Shown here: piece after piece, positions 46,398-59,505 of the stretch
How positions within the stretch are numbered: the stretch's first letter is position 1
How the letters are laid out: each line of letters begins with the position of its first letter
Source: Oxalobacteraceae sp. CFBP 8761
Lineage (GTDB): Bacteria > Pseudomonadota > Gammaproteobacteria > Burkholderiales > Burkholderiaceae_D
Direction of reading: 5' to 3'
Length of the DNA: 64,000 bases
Assembly (NCBI GenBank): GCA_014841595.1
Contig: JACYUE010000006.1
Location: 48,745-112,744 of the forward strand
Notes under the pieces: generated by a model
Databases searched by the model: none
What the model was told of the DNA's origin: nothing
Seen by the model: the letters and a program-made list of their open reading frames with translations, nothing else
Position numbers and translations under genes: made by a program

Positions 46398-46919
46398 TTA
46401 CTGGATCACGCCGCAAGCCATGCGGGCGCCCCCACCACCCAGTGGCGCCGGATGATCAGCGTGATTGTCGCCACCGACGTGCACCATCAGGGCCTTGCCC
46501 TTGAGGTCCGCCATTTTCATGCGCGGGGCCAGCACCGGATTGGTGGCCATGCCTTTTGCGTCAACGGAGAGGCCCGGCAGATCGCCCAGGTGGCCATCGC
46601 CCCATGGGGTGCCATGCTTCTTGGTGTTGGCCGGGTCGAGGTGACCGCCGGCGGCGCCTGCAGGCACGGTCTTGCCGTCGGCCTGGTTCGGTGCGCAGCT
46701 GCCATTGGCGTGCACGTGGAAGCCGTGCAGGCCCGGGGTCAGGTCCTTGAGTTCAGGAGTGAACACGACGCCGTATTGGGTTTCGCTGATCTTCACGGTA
46801 CCGATGCTGGCGCCTTCACCTTTATCAGTCGCCATTTTCAGCGTGACCGACATGTCGGCCGCGCTGGCGGAGGCGCACACGGCGCCGAACAGGACAGCAC
46901 TCATCCATTGTTTGTTCAT
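46398..46919 (-). CDS. sodC: Periplasmic Cu/Zn superoxide dismutase
   Basis: A 173-residue SodC with a signal peptide (about 1-20, ending SASA). The copper/zinc ligands and disulfide cysteines are visible: [11 protein letters not shown] (His68 and His70, Cys75), [43 protein letters not shown] with the last ligand His and the second Cys. It converts superoxide to hydrogen peroxide in the periplasm. It stands alone and converges with the pectinase gene across a strong terminator. Length and motifs fit the family fully. Confidence 0.95.
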   Translation of the reverse strand: MNKQWMSAVLFGAVCASASAADMSVTLKMATDKGEGASIGTVKISETQYGVVFTPELKDLTPGLHGFHVHANGSCAPNQADGKTVPAGAAGGHLDPANTKKHGTPWGDGHLGDLPGLSVDAKGMATNPVLAPRMKMADLKGKALMVHVGGDNHADHPAPLGGGGARMACGVIQ

Positions 46920-47061
46920 GGTTCACTCCTTGGCAAAATTTCGGGATATTGAAAAGACAAGTGAGTGTAGACCATTCCATGCGGAGGGGGTGTTCGGCTG
47001 ACCAGGGCTTCCGGGGAATGAACACGGAAGCGCTGGTCGGGGCTGGAGGGCTACTTCTCTC

Positions 47062-47628
47062 TCACGCGATGCCCATCGCGTAGCGGCGCAGCACGTCGTC
47101 GGACGACATGACCTCGGCGTATTCGCCATGCAGGTTCGCCAGAGCCATCAAATGGACGTCCTCGGCGCTGCGATGCGTGCCGCCAAAATCCGGCTTGTCG
47201 AACGTGAAGGTCGCATCCGACACCACGATGGTGGAAAAGCCCAGATTGCCTCCGGTGCGTGCAGTCGCCTCGACCGAATTGTTGGTGCTGACGCCGACAA
47301 TCACCAGATTCGTGATGCCGCGGGCATGCAGCCAGCGCTCGAGGCCGGTGTGGATGAAGGCATCGGGGACGTTCTTTTCGACCACATGCTCATGGGCCAG
47401 TGGATGGAAGCGGGGTTGGAATTCCACGCCGGATTGGCCCGGTGCGAAGACAGAGTCCGGTGAGCGGCTGATGTGGCGGACGCTGACGACAGGGTGCCCT
47501 GCCGCTCGCCAGGCCGCATGCAGGCGCGCGATCATGTCTTCGGCGGTCGGGTTGTTGCGGGGTGGCAGGGTCGCGGATTGCATGCCCTGTTGCATGTGGA
47601 TGATGATCAGGGCTGGTGGCTGGGGCAT
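47062..47628 (-). CDS. Isochorismatase-like hydrolase family protein with altered catalytic residues
   Basis: A 188-residue protein of the isochorismatase/nicotinamidase superfamily. The fold is clear (LIIIHMQQGMQ; VIVGVSTNNSVEATARTGGN; STIVVSDAT). The catalytic triad Asp-Lys-Cys is not: the Asp of the usual DMQ motif is His11, the nucleophile Cys is Ser118 (TNNSVEAT), while Lys85 remains (VEKNVPDAF). The Ser variant is shared by a subgroup of this superfamily as I recall it; the His is more unusual. Classical cysteine-hydrolase activity is unlikely. No neighbour points to a pathway. Confidence 0.82.
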   Translation of the reverse strand: MPQPPALIIIHMQQGMQSATLPPRNNPTAEDMIARLHAAWRAAGHPVVSVRHISRSPDSVFAPGQSGVEFQPRFHPLAHEHVVEKNVPDAFIHTGLERWLHARGITNLVIVGVSTNNSVEATARTGGNLGFSTIVVSDATFTFDKPDFGGTHRSAEDVHLMALANLHGEYAEVMSSDDVLRRYAMGIA

Positions 47629-47856
47629 GTTGATTCCTCTACGCGTAGATCGCTAAATTAACATGGCGAACTGCGCGACGATACTGATGCACTTGATGGG
47701 TATTCTCTGGGGTGGCGTCTATCTGCAGGACATCGTTTGTGGCGGCGAGTTCGCATGACAGTCTAGGCATTCCTACTTGAGGGCAGACTCGAAGTGCGCG
47801 ACGCACAGCTGACTTTGCCAGTCAGCCCCCGATGATGCACCCGCACAGCTAGCTAC
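47629..47856. other. Non-coding stretch at the edge of the accessory island
   Basis: No convincing gene. It holds a perfect hairpin, GCTGACT-TTGCC-AGTCAGC (47808-47826), and just before 47857 an AGCTAGC stretch that also resembles the interior of the element at 8857-9003. A minus-strand frame across 47773-48060 ends in repeat-derived residues (SGLTFRHDL) and is probably spurious. Confidence 0.5.
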
Positions 47857-47891
47857 GAGGTCATGTCTGAATGTCAAACCTGACCTCAACT
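47857..47891. repeat. Single end of the MITE-like repeat (copy B)
   Basis: 35 bp matching the right end of the element at 8969-9003 in 29 of 35 positions, same orientation (core TGTCTGAATGTCAAACCTGA). I found no matching left end nearby, so it is a solo or decayed copy. Confidence 0.7.
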
Positions 47892-47892
47892 T

Positions 47893-48135
47893 TTGTTTGC
47901 GGCAATTCTGTGCTTGCTCTGCACATGCGTCAAACCGTGGCTTGCCATAATCTGCTTCGCACCTGTCGCCCCGTGGTTCGTCGGCGTATTTGTGGAAGTT
48001 CACTCGACCGACGTTTGCCCATATCTTCGATTGGAACAGGGTGGCGCGTACTACTTCCAATCCTGCGCAGCCTTTCCTCTAGTGGTATTCCAACTGGTCG
48101 CTGGTTACATCTCGCATCGACGAAAACCGATCTAA
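47893..48135 (+). CDS. Possible small membrane protein (80 residues)
   Basis: A frame starting TTG at 47893, immediately after repeat copy B. It encodes two hydrophobic stretches (AAILCLLCTCVKPWLAIICF and ending with FPLVVFQLVAGYISH) and a basic end (RRKPI). No Shine-Dalgarno sequence is seen, so it may be the 3' remnant of a gene cut by the repeat. Lower GC than the core genes. No family recognised. Confidence 0.35.
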   Translation: MFAAILCLLCTCVKPWLAIICFAPVAPWFVGVFVEVHSTDVCPYLRLEQGGAYYFQSCAAFPLVVFQLVAGYISHRRKPI

Positions 48136-48214
48136 CTAACCAGCGCTGCTACCAAATTAGACGATGAGAAAACGACACCCCGCAATGTGCCGTTTTCGCT
48201 GCAGTCTTAAGATA

Positions 48215-48249
48215 AGGCTGTGTCTGATTGTCAAACCTGACACTGCCCT
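48215..48249. repeat. Single end of the MITE-like repeat (copy C)
   Basis: The core at 48221-48241 matches copy B at 20 of 21 positions and lies in the same orientation, about 360 bp away. Together the two copies flank the small membrane ORF as direct repeats, just beyond the end of the two-gene cassette. Confidence 0.6.
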
Positions 48250-48270
48250 TATTTATGAAACCGCTCCTGT

Positions 48271-49146
48271 TTAATAGCCCAAGTCAGTCAGCTTTTCAAT
48301 ATATAATCTAGATCGCAATTTCTCCACGGGTTTTCCTACGAACTTGTCGACGAAAAGAGAGATTCCTGCAAGGCCTAATACAGCCTGAGCTCCAACTAGA
48401 ATTAAATTTGCTACAGCTTGATTTCCCGATGAGATAGTTGGAATGTAAAACTTATCCAATAGCCCCAAAGACAAGCCCACAATCCACAAAATTGCTGCAC
48501 CGATAAACCTCAGCAGAAATACACGCGACTGAGCATGTCGGGTCGCGAAATCTATAGCCCTCTTCTTTCTGGCTTCATTATCGGCGATGGCTACTGAAGC
48601 TACTTCTGTAACCTCATCGACCCGCTGTCGTACAGCAGCCAATTCAAACTCTTGCCGCTCCATCGAATTTTTCTGGGAACCCAATTCATTTTGAAGAATT
48701 GTAGATTCCGCTCGGAGCGCTGCCGTCTGCATATCTTTAGTCGAGCTCTCCAGCGCAATTTCATTAACCTTCTGCTGTAACAAATTTGCGCGTGATTCTC
48801 CTGCTTCAATCTGTAAGGTAAGTTCATCAATCTTTTCACCATAGAACGCGTCACGTTCTTTTGTCACAGTTTCTGCCGCTCGTCTCTGTGCTTCGACAAA
48901 AATATCCTCAACATTGTTTGCAGTGATCACTTCTAAGTTACCTAGTGTTAGTTCGACTAGATACTGAGAAGCTCGCTCGTTTGTCATTAATGCTTCGAAA
49001 TGTTGAGCTTTTGTTTCGTCAAGCTCAGCCAAAAACTGTTTAGTCCGGCTGACTAGTTCTTTCCTTGAGCGTAACGCGACAGCGCAGTTCGCAAGTAACT
49101 GCGCTGTTGAGGGAGAATTTTCTGATTTCCGCCTGAAATTAGCCAA
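48271..49146 (-). CDS. Coiled-coil protein with two C-terminal membrane segments (cassette gene 2)
   Basis: A 291-residue protein of unknown family. The TTG at 49146 is preceded by AGGA five bases upstream and overlaps the end of the preceding gene by 94 bp, an unusually long overlap; a later start cannot be excluded. The N-terminal ~70 residues are polar, residues about 70-190 form a long coiled coil (heptads with QQKVNEIALESSTKD, AALRAESTILQNELG), and two membrane segments follow near 205-230 (FLLRFIGAAILWIVGLSLGL) and 240-270. Codon use is visibly AT-richer than the flanking core genes. With the upstream PIN-like gene it forms a two-gene cassette; a membrane-acting effector is one possible role, by inference only. 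Confidence 0.65.
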   Translation of the reverse strand: MANFRRKSENSPSTAQLLANCAVALRSRKELVSRTKQFLAELDETKAQHFEALMTNERASQYLVELTLGNLEVITANNVEDIFVEAQRRAAETVTKERDAFYGEKIDELTLQIEAGESRANLLQQKVNEIALESSTKDMQTAALRAESTILQNELGSQKNSMERQEFELAAVRQRVDEVTEVASVAIADNEARKKRAIDFATRHAQSRVFLLRFIGAAILWIVGLSLGLLDKFYIPTISSGNQAVANLILVGAQAVLGLAGISLFVDKFVGKPVEKLRSRLYIEKLTDLGY

Positions 49147-50420
49147 CAGAGTCCTGCAGTGTAACGGTCTGTAAGAATCGGCATAAACTCCCCCTGCCGT
49201 ACAAATCCTTTATCACGCAAGTAAGCGGCACTACGCCGCTGCAAGCTCGAATTTCCTGTAATAAACATAAAGCGGCAACTTGCTATATTACCTAGAGGAA
49301 TGTGGCCGCCCCCTAATCGTCGAATGGTTTCAGCAACCGATTTTGCATCTCGTTCACTCGTAAGGTATCGATCAACAATATTTGTACGAATTCTCCCGAT
49401 TAATTCTGACTCATCGTCCTCGGTAAAATTTCGATAGAACTGAGTTGCAGTTTCTTGAATAATTTCGAAATTATTTTTATGTTGCCAGTTCCAACCGATT
49501 TTCCCCCGTATTGTCTGGAAGAACGCACGGTAAGTTGGACTCGACATCCGCTGAACAGTTGGACCACATGCCTCGCCGGTCAGACGTGCCGACTCGATTG
49601 CATACAAAATCGACTCAGCCTCTTCAATCGAATGTTGATATGCCGCAATCTTTGCCCCGGACTGTAATAATTGATTAACAAGTGCGTTTGCAGAGGCATG
49701 TTGCTGCTTTGAGGAAAGATCCAAAAACGATAGAAGAATTGGAGTGTCGATCACCGCAGTAGTACTTGTCAGTCGAGGAACTGATGTAGGCGCTTGCAGA
49801 TCTAATACTAGCTCTAGGCCTAATGCTCCATCTGCTACAGCGGTCAACGTCTGTAACCAATCAGGGTTTTTTGACTGAAGTGCCACGATGTAAGAACTTA
49901 CCAATGCATCGATCGCAGCATCTTCACTTAGTTCCTCACTTGCAGCTCGGGCCTCTCGTGCAGCTGGGCCCAAAAGAGTTGCCTTTCCCTGATCTACTGA
50001 AACGATCGGTTTGGCTCGAATCGCTGAAAAATCTAAAGTACATAGCCTGCGCAAAAATCCCGATGTTAATTTTTCGGACGGGATTTCTCTCCCTGCTGCC
50101 GCAAGTCGATTCTTCGCATGAATAGAGAAGTCATCAATAATACTTTGGAAAAGTGCCTCGTCAGCATCCAAAACTTCAGAAGGCGCTATGCTGTCTACAT
50201 ATACTGCCCTGACCAAGCCGCCACTAGTCTCTTCTTTTCTTAATACACCTTCAGAAACCAGTCTAGAAGTGAAATCCTCAAGCGCTGACGCGGGCAAGGA
50301 CATGCCATAGGCACTAGCCATTCGGTCAGCTAAAACTTGTGCATCGTAGATCTGTCCAGCCAGGTCATTCACCAAGGGTCTAATCAATACGGCAACACCT
50401 CCAAATAAATCTGTTTGCAT
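49053..50420 (-). CDS. Protein with C-terminal PIN-like domain (cassette gene 1)
   Basis: A 455-residue protein. I prefer the ATG at 50420 because GGAG stands five bases upstream (GGAGAGTCTATG); a frame opening at 50483 would add 21 residues without a ribosome site. The N-terminal ~75 residues (QVLADRMASAYGMSLPASAL) may be a winged-helix-like domain. From about 220 the sequence reads like a PIN nuclease fold: Asp in TTAVIDTPILLSFL, Glu in HSIEEAESIL, Asp in SERDAKSVAETIRR, and FITGNSSLQRRSAAYL where PIN domains usually have another acid, here Asn. It is AT-rich compared with rpoC and has its own promoter, so it was probably acquired. Function unknown; RNA cleavage in defence or toxin-antitoxin biology is inference. 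Confidence 0.6.
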   Translation of the reverse strand: MQTDLFGGVAVLIRPLVNDLAGQIYDAQVLADRMASAYGMSLPASALEDFTSRLVSEGVLRKEETSGGLVRAVYVDSIAPSEVLDADEALFQSIIDDFSIHAKNRLAAAGREIPSEKLTSGFLRRLCTLDFSAIRAKPIVSVDQGKATLLGPAAREARAASEELSEDAAIDALVSSYIVALQSKNPDWLQTLTAVADGALGLELVLDLQAPTSVPRLTSTTAVIDTPILLSFLDLSSKQQHASANALVNQLLQSGAKIAAYQHSIEEAESILYAIESARLTGEACGPTVQRMSSPTYRAFFQTIRGKIGWNWQHKNNFEIIQETATQFYRNFTEDDESELIGRIRTNIVDRYLTSERDAKSVAETIRRLGGGHIPLGNIASCRFMFITGNSSLQRRSAAYLRDKGFVRQGEFMPILTDRYTAGLCWLISGGNQKILPQQRSYLRTALSRYAQGKN

Positions 50421-50518
50421 AGACTCTCCACAATTGCGAAGTAAAGCGAATGCGATAACTGGTCTACTCGGATTAATCTGCATGATCAGGACTAAAATTA
50501 AGAAAAAGAAAATATACC

Positions 50519-50547
50519 ATTATTATTTCCTCCTGTAACCTTGTCTA
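50519..50547 (-). promoter_or_regulatory. Sigma-70-like promoter of the two-gene cassette
   Basis: On the minus strand TAGACA (50542-50547), a 17-bp spacer and AATAAT (50519-50524); both hexamers match the consensus in five of six positions. Start near 50512, about 90 bases before the preferred ATG at 50420. It lies just beyond the rpoC terminator, so the cassette is transcribed independently. Confidence 0.5.
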
Positions 50548-50578
50548 AACCTTTGGCGTTGTTTAAAAACTTAAAGAT

Positions 50579-50608
50579 AAAAAAAACGGCACCCCTCAGG
50601 GTGCCGTT
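50579..50608 (-). terminator. Rho-independent terminator of the rpoBC operon
   Basis: On the minus strand AACGGCACCC, loop TGAG, GGGTGCCGTT, then eight T. It lies 20 bp after the rpoC stop and insulates the accessory cassette from the core operon. Confidence 0.9.
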
Positions 50609-50627
50609 TCGCTTTCAACTCAGACGA

Positions 50628-53600
50628 TTACTCGCCGTCGTCGTGCTGCTCAGCCGAAGCCGAAGCAACTTGCTGGTCTTCCATCGCTTGCAGCTCGGCG
50701 GCCATATTGGCCTTCTCTTGCTGCAGCAGTGCCTGGCGCTCTTCCGCTTCCCACACTTCCTTCTCTTTGCGAGCGCGGTGGAATGCCAGACCCGTACCGC
50801 CCGGGATCAGGCGACCGACGATGACGTTCTCTTTCAGGCCGCGCAGACCGTCGCGCTTGCCCATGATCGCCGCTTCGGTCAGCACGCGGGTGGTTTCCTG
50901 GAACGATGCGGCCGAGATGAACGAATCGGTCGACAGCGATGCCTTGGTAATACCCAGCAGCACGTTTTCGTACGTTGCCGGCAGCTTGCCCACCGCGTTC
51001 ATGCGGTCGTTCTGGTCCAGCAGCTCCGAACGCTCGACCTGCTCGCCGATGATGTAGTCGGTGTCGCCTGCTTCGACGATCTGAACACGACGCAGCATCT
51101 GGCGAACGATCACCTCGATGTGCTTGTCGTTGATCTTCACGCCTTGCAGACGGTACACGTCCTGCACTTCGTCGACGATGTAGCGGGCCAGCGATTCGAT
51201 ACCCAGCAGGCGCAGGATGTCTTGCGGATCGGCAGGGCCGTCGACAATCATCTCGCCCTTGTTCACGACTTGACCATCGTGGACCAGCACTTGCTTGTCC
51301 TTGGTGATCAGGAACTCATGCTTGTTGCCGTCCATGTCGGTGATCTCAAGGCGTTGCTTGCCCTTGGTCTCTTTACCGAATGCGACAGTACCCGTGACTT
51401 CCGCCAGCATGCCGGCGTCTTTTGGCGAACGTGCTTCGAACAGCTCGGCAACGCGTGGCAGACCACCGGTAATGTCTCGCGTCTTCTGCGATTCAGTCGG
51501 GATACGTGCCAGCACTTCACCGACGGACACTTGCTGACCGTCCTTGACCATGATCAGCGAGCCAACCTGGAAACCAATGGCCACGGCGTGTTCGGTGCCC
51601 GCGATCTTGACTTCCTGGTTCTCTTCGTTCAGCAGCTTGACCTGCGGACGCAGCACCTTGCCAGCCGAACCACGACGCTTCGGATCGATCGCGACGAGAG
51701 TCGACAGACCGGTCACATCGTCCACCTGGCGAGCGACGGTGACGCCCTCTTCCACGTTTTCGAAGCGGATGGTACCAGCGTACTCGGTGATGATCGGACG
51801 GGTCAGCGGATCCCACGTTGCCAGGGCGATACCAGCTTTGACAGCCTGGCCATCCTTGACGATCAGGGTCGCACCGTACGGCACCTTGTGACGCTCGCGC
51901 TCACGGCCGTGATCGTCCGTGATCAGCACTTCGCCCGAACGGGTAATGACGATTTGCGCGCCCTTGCCGTTGGTGACGTAACGCATGGTTGCCGTAAAGC
52001 GAACCGTACCGTTCGACTTGGCTTCGACCGACGATGCCACTGCTGCACGCGATGCCGCACCACCGATGTGGAACGTACGCATGGTCAGCTGGGTACCCGG
52101 CTCACCAATCGACTGTGCTGCCACGACGCCGACTGCCTCACCGCTGTTGACCAGCATGCCGCGGCCCAGGTCGCGGCCATAGCACTTGGCGCACAGGCCG
52201 AAGCGCGTGTCGCAGTTCAGTGGCGTGCGGACCTTCACTTCGTCGATGCCGACGCGTTCGATCTCTTCGACCATGTCTTCGTCCAGCAGCGTGCCGGCTT
52301 CGAACAGGGTTTCCTGGGTTTCAGGATTGACGACATCGGTACCGGTGACACGGCCGAGGATACGGTCGCGCAGGGCTTCGATGACTTCACCACCTTCGAC
52401 CAGCGCCTTCATGTGCGTGCCGTTGTTGGTGCCGCAATCGTCCTCGATCACCACCAGATCCTGCGTCACGTCGACCAGACGACGGGTCAGGTAACCCGAG
52501 TTTGCGGTCTTCAGCGCGGTATCGGCCAGACCTTTACGAGCGCCGTGGGTCGAAATGAAGTACTGAAGCACGTTCAGGCCTTCGCGGAAGTTCGCGGTAA
52601 TCGGCGTTTCGATAATCGAACCGTCCGGTTTCGCCATCAGACCACGCATACCGGCCAGCTGACGAATCTGGGCTGCCGAACCACGGGCGCCCGAGTCGGC
52701 CATCATGTAAATCGCGTTGAACGATTCCTGGGTGCCTTCGGTGCCATCACGCTTGGTGACCGGCTCGATTTTCAGCTGGTCCATCATCGCCTTGCCGACT
52801 TCATCGGAGGTCTTGCCCCAGATGTCGACAACCTTGTTGTAGCGCTCGCCGGCGGTGACCAGACCCGAGCTGTACTGCTGCTCGATCTGTTTCACTTCGG
52901 CTTCAGCGGCAGCGATCATGCCCTTCTTGACGTCCGGGATCATCATGTCGTCGACGGCGATCGAGATACCGGCGCGCGTCGCCAGGCGGAAGCCCGACTG
53001 CATCAGCTTGTCGGCAAACACGACGGTCGCACGCAGACCGCACTTGCGGAACGACGTGTTGATCAGCTTCGAGATTTCTTTCTTCTTCAGCGAACGATTC
53101 AGCACCGAGAATGGCAAGCCTTTTGGCAGGATCTCGGACAGGATCGCACGGCCGACCGTGGTCTCGTAGCGGGTCAGGGTCTGGTCGAAGCCACCTTCGG
53201 CGTTACGTGGGAATTCCACGATACGCACGGTGATGCGGGTCGCCAGTTCGACTTCCTTGTTGTCGTACGCGCGGATGACTTCCGACACGTCCGGGAACAT
53301 CATGCCTTCGCCCTTGGCGTTGATCGCCTCGCGCGATGCGTAGTACAGACCCAGCACAATATCCTGGGACGGCACGATCGACGGTTCGCCGTTCGATGGG
53401 AACAGGATGTTGTTCGACGCCAGCATCAGCGTACGTGCTTCCATCTGTGCTTCGATCGACAGCGGGACGTGGACAGCCATCTGGTCACCGTCGAAGTCGG
53501 CGTTGAACGCCGCGCAGACGAGTGGGTGCAGCTGGATGGCCTTGCCTTCGATCAGGACCGGCTCGAACGCCTGGATACCCAGACGGTGCAGCGTCGGCGC

Positions 53601-54875
53601 ACGGTTCAGCATGATCGGGTGTTCCTTGATGACTTCTTCAAGGATGTCCCACACGACTGGCTCTTGCACTTCGACGAGCTTCTTCGCAGCCTTGATGGTC
53701 GTAGCCAGACCCATCAGTTCGAGCTTGTTGAAAATGAATGGCTTGAACAGCTCCAGAGCCATCAGTTTCGGCAGGCCGCACTGGTGCAGTTTCAGCTGTG
53801 GACCGACCACAATGACCGAACGGCCCGAGTAGTCGACGCGCTTGCCCAGCAAGTTCTGACGGAAACGACCGCCCTTACCCTTGATCATCTCGGCCAGCGA
53901 CTTCAGCGGACGCTTGTTGGCGCCGGTCATCGCTTTACCGCGACGGCCGTTGTCCAGCAGCGAATCGACTGCTTCCTGCAGCATGCGCTTTTCGTTACGC
54001 GTAATGATCTCTGGTGCGCGCAGTTCCATCAGGCGCTTCAGGCGGTTATTACGGTTGATGACGCGGCGATACAGGTCGTTCAGGTCGGACGTGGCGAAAC
54101 GGCCACCGTCCAGCGGGACGAGCGGACGCAGTTCTGGCGGCAGGACCGGCAGAACTTCCATGATCATCCATTCAGGCTTGATGCCCGAACGCTGGAACGC
54201 TTCAAGCACTTTCAGGCGCTTGGCGTATTTCTTGATCTTGGCTTCGGACTTCGACTCTTTGAGTTCCACGCGCAGCGCGTCGGCATCGCGGTGGATGTCG
54301 ATCGAGCGCAGCAGTTCACGGATACCTTCGGCGCCCATGAATGCGGTGAAGTCGTCGCCGTACTCTTCGTACTTGGCAGCGTAGTCGTCTTCCGACATGA
54401 TCTGGCTCTTCTTGAGCGGGGTCATGCCTGGATCGGTGACGACGTATGCTTCGAAATACAGCACGCGTTCGATGTCCCGCAGCGTCATGTCCAGGACCAT
54501 GCCCAGACGCGATGGCAGCGACTTCAGGAACCAGATGTGCGCGACTGGCGAGGCCAGCTCGATGTGGCCCATGCGCTCACGACGCACCTTGGCCAGCGTG
54601 ACTTCAACGCCGCACTTCTCGCAGATCACGCCGCGGTGCTTCAGGCGCTTGTACTTGCCGCACAGGCATTCGTAGTCCTTGATAGGACCAAAGATCTTGG
54701 CGCAGAACAGGCCATCGCGTTCAGGCTTGAACGTGCGGTAGTTGATGGTTTCCGGCTTCTTGACTTCGCCGAACGACCACGAACGGATTTTTTCAGGCGA
54801 CGCCAGGCCAATCTTGATGGCGTCGAAACTTTCGTTTTGCTGAACTTGCTTGAATAGATCGAGCAGTGCTTTCAT
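50628..54875 (-). CDS. rpoC: DNA-directed RNA polymerase subunit beta'
   Basis: 1415 residues, the normal betaproteobacterial length. Landmarks: N-terminal [12 protein letters not shown]; the zinc ribbon ([20 protein letters not shown], residues about 70-90); the active-site Mg motif NADFDGD (near 460); the bridge-helix/trigger-loop region; and a second Cys cluster with [17 protein letters not shown] near 900. It forms the catalytic clamp with RpoB. The 226-bp gap from rpoB is longer than usual and contains repeats. A strong terminator follows, and the next gene is an accessory cassette rather than the rpsL/rpsG/fusA cluster that often follows rpoC. Confidence 0.98.
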   Translation of the reverse strand: MKALLDLFKQVQQNESFDAIKIGLASPEKIRSWSFGEVKKPETINYRTFKPERDGLFCAKIFGPIKDYECLCGKYKRLKHRGVICEKCGVEVTLAKVRRERMGHIELASPVAHIWFLKSLPSRLGMVLDMTLRDIERVLYFEAYVVTDPGMTPLKKSQIMSEDDYAAKYEEYGDDFTAFMGAEGIRELLRSIDIHRDADALRVELKESKSEAKIKKYAKRLKVLEAFQRSGIKPEWMIMEVLPVLPPELRPLVPLDGGRFATSDLNDLYRRVINRNNRLKRLMELRAPEIITRNEKRMLQEAVDSLLDNGRRGKAMTGANKRPLKSLAEMIKGKGGRFRQNLLGKRVDYSGRSVIVVGPQLKLHQCGLPKLMALELFKPFIFNKLELMGLATTIKAAKKLVEVQEPVVWDILEEVIKEHPIMLNRAPTLHRLGIQAFEPVLIEGKAIQLHPLVCAAFNADFDGDQMAVHVPLSIEAQMEARTLMLASNNILFPSNGEPSIVPSQDIVLGLYYASREAINAKGEGMMFPDVSEVIRAYDNKEVELATRITVRIVEFPRNAEGGFDQTLTRYETTVGRAILSEILPKGLPFSVLNRSLKKKEISKLINTSFRKCGLRATVVFADKLMQSGFRLATRAGISIAVDDMMIPDVKKGMIAAAEAEVKQIEQQYSSGLVTAGERYNKVVDIWGKTSDEVGKAMMDQLKIEPVTKRDGTEGTQESFNAIYMMADSGARGSAAQIRQLAGMRGLMAKPDGSIIETPITANFREGLNVLQYFISTHGARKGLADTALKTANSGYLTRRLVDVTQDLVVIEDDCGTNNGTHMKALVEGGEVIEALRDRILGRVTGTDVVNPETQETLFEAGTLLDEDMVEEIERVGIDEVKVRTPLNCDTRFGLCAKCYGRDLGRGMLVNSGEAVGVVAAQSIGEPGTQLTMRTFHIGGAASRAAVASSVEAKSNGTVRFTATMRYVTNGKGAQIVITRSGEVLITDDHGRERERHKVPYGATLIVKDGQAVKAGIALATWDPLTRPIITEYAGTIRFENVEEGVTVARQVDDVTGLSTLVAIDPKRRGSAGKVLRPQVKLLNEENQEVKIAGTEHAVAIGFQVGSLIMVKDGQQVSVGEVLARIPTESQKTRDITGGLPRVAELFEARSPKDAGMLAEVTGTVAFGKETKGKQRLEITDMDGNKHEFLITKDKQVLVHDGQVVNKGEMIVDGPADPQDILRLLGIESLARYIVDEVQDVYRLQGVKINDKHIEVIVRQMLRRVQIVEAGDTDYIIGEQVERSELLDQNDRMNAVGKLPATYENVLLGITKASLSTDSFISAASFQETTRVLTEAAIMGKRDGLRGLKENVIVGRLIPGGTGLAFHRARKEKEVWEAEERQALLQQEKANMAAELQAMEDQQVASASAEQHDDGE

Positions 54876-54974
54876 GTATCACTCCAGGTGATTGAATTCT
54901 TTACTGACTTGCTTGCCGCCAGCTCCTCACTGATTTTCGCCAGTGCTTGCAAACCCCCGACCCTAGAAACCGTC

Positions 54975-54994
54975 ATTCCCGCGCAGGCGGGAAT
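54975..54994. repeat. dRS3-like palindromic repeat in the rpoB-rpoC spacer
   Basis: ATTCCCGCGCAGGCGGGAAT matches the dRS3 repeat pattern ATTCCC-N8-GGGAAT of neisserial genomes and forms an 8-bp stem with a GCAG loop. In Neisseria such repeats serve as insertion sites for prophages and IS elements. Here it lies in a transcribed operon spacer. Confidence 0.75.
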
Positions 54995-55026
54995 CCAAGT
55001 GTGCCGGCTGATTCACCGGGCTTAGG

Positions 55027-55044
55027 CCCCGGACTGCTCCGGGG
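55027..55044 (-). other. GC-rich hairpin in the rpoB-rpoC spacer
   Basis: CCCCGGA and TCCGGGG form a 7-bp stem around a 4-base loop, between rpoB and rpoC on the transcript. No T-tract, so more likely an RNA processing or stability element than a terminator. Confidence 0.4.
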
Positions 55045-55101
55045 GCGACGACTTCGAAGGTCGAAGAGCCAGCCCGAAGGCTGGCGGCCTTGCTGGCCTG
55101 C

Positions 55102-59211
<4,110 letters not shown>

Positions 59212-59474
59212 GGACACTCCGTGAGTGACAGAAAGGATGAAGAATTCAGGATTTGCCAGTGGCACGCGCCACCACCACACACAATTCCTGAAGTCTTTAC
59301 TCTTTCGCGCCAGATGAAAAGGACAAGCAAACTGCTGTGTTACGATATTTCTGAGCCGGTGTTGCCGCCTCTATTCTGTCATTCCTTGGCGACGTCTGTC
59401 GCAGGGACGACAAAAGAGCCAAAGCCGCAATTCCCGCCTTCCGGCAAGTTTTGCAAGCTTTGACTCCCGCATCA

Positions 59475-59492
59475 GGTGCTGCGAACAGCACC
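59475..59492 (-). promoter_or_regulatory. UUCG-capped hairpin in the rplL-rpoB spacer
   Basis: On the minus strand GGTGCTG-TTCG-CAGCACC, a 7-bp stem with the very stable UUCG tetraloop, 14 bp after the rplL stop and without a T-tract. Position matches the partial attenuator/RNase III region between rplL and rpoB known from other bacteria. The rest of the 293-bp gap (59212-59505) holds nothing else I recognise. Confidence 0.55.
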
Positions 59493-59505
59493 CTTTGCCT
59501 ATGTA

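Noticed and set aside
47773..48060. 95-codon minus-strand ORF across repeat copy B
   Set aside because: Its translation includes repeat-derived residues (KLRSGLTFRHDL), also seen near the element at 8857-9003, and it is antisense to a more plausible membrane ORF.
50473..50534. 15-codon upstream ORF with a perfect AGGAGG in front of the cassette gene
   Set aside because: The best promoter places AGGAGG inside the -35/-10 spacer and the transcript start within this ORF, so the site would not be on the mRNA. It remains possible only if another promoter is used.
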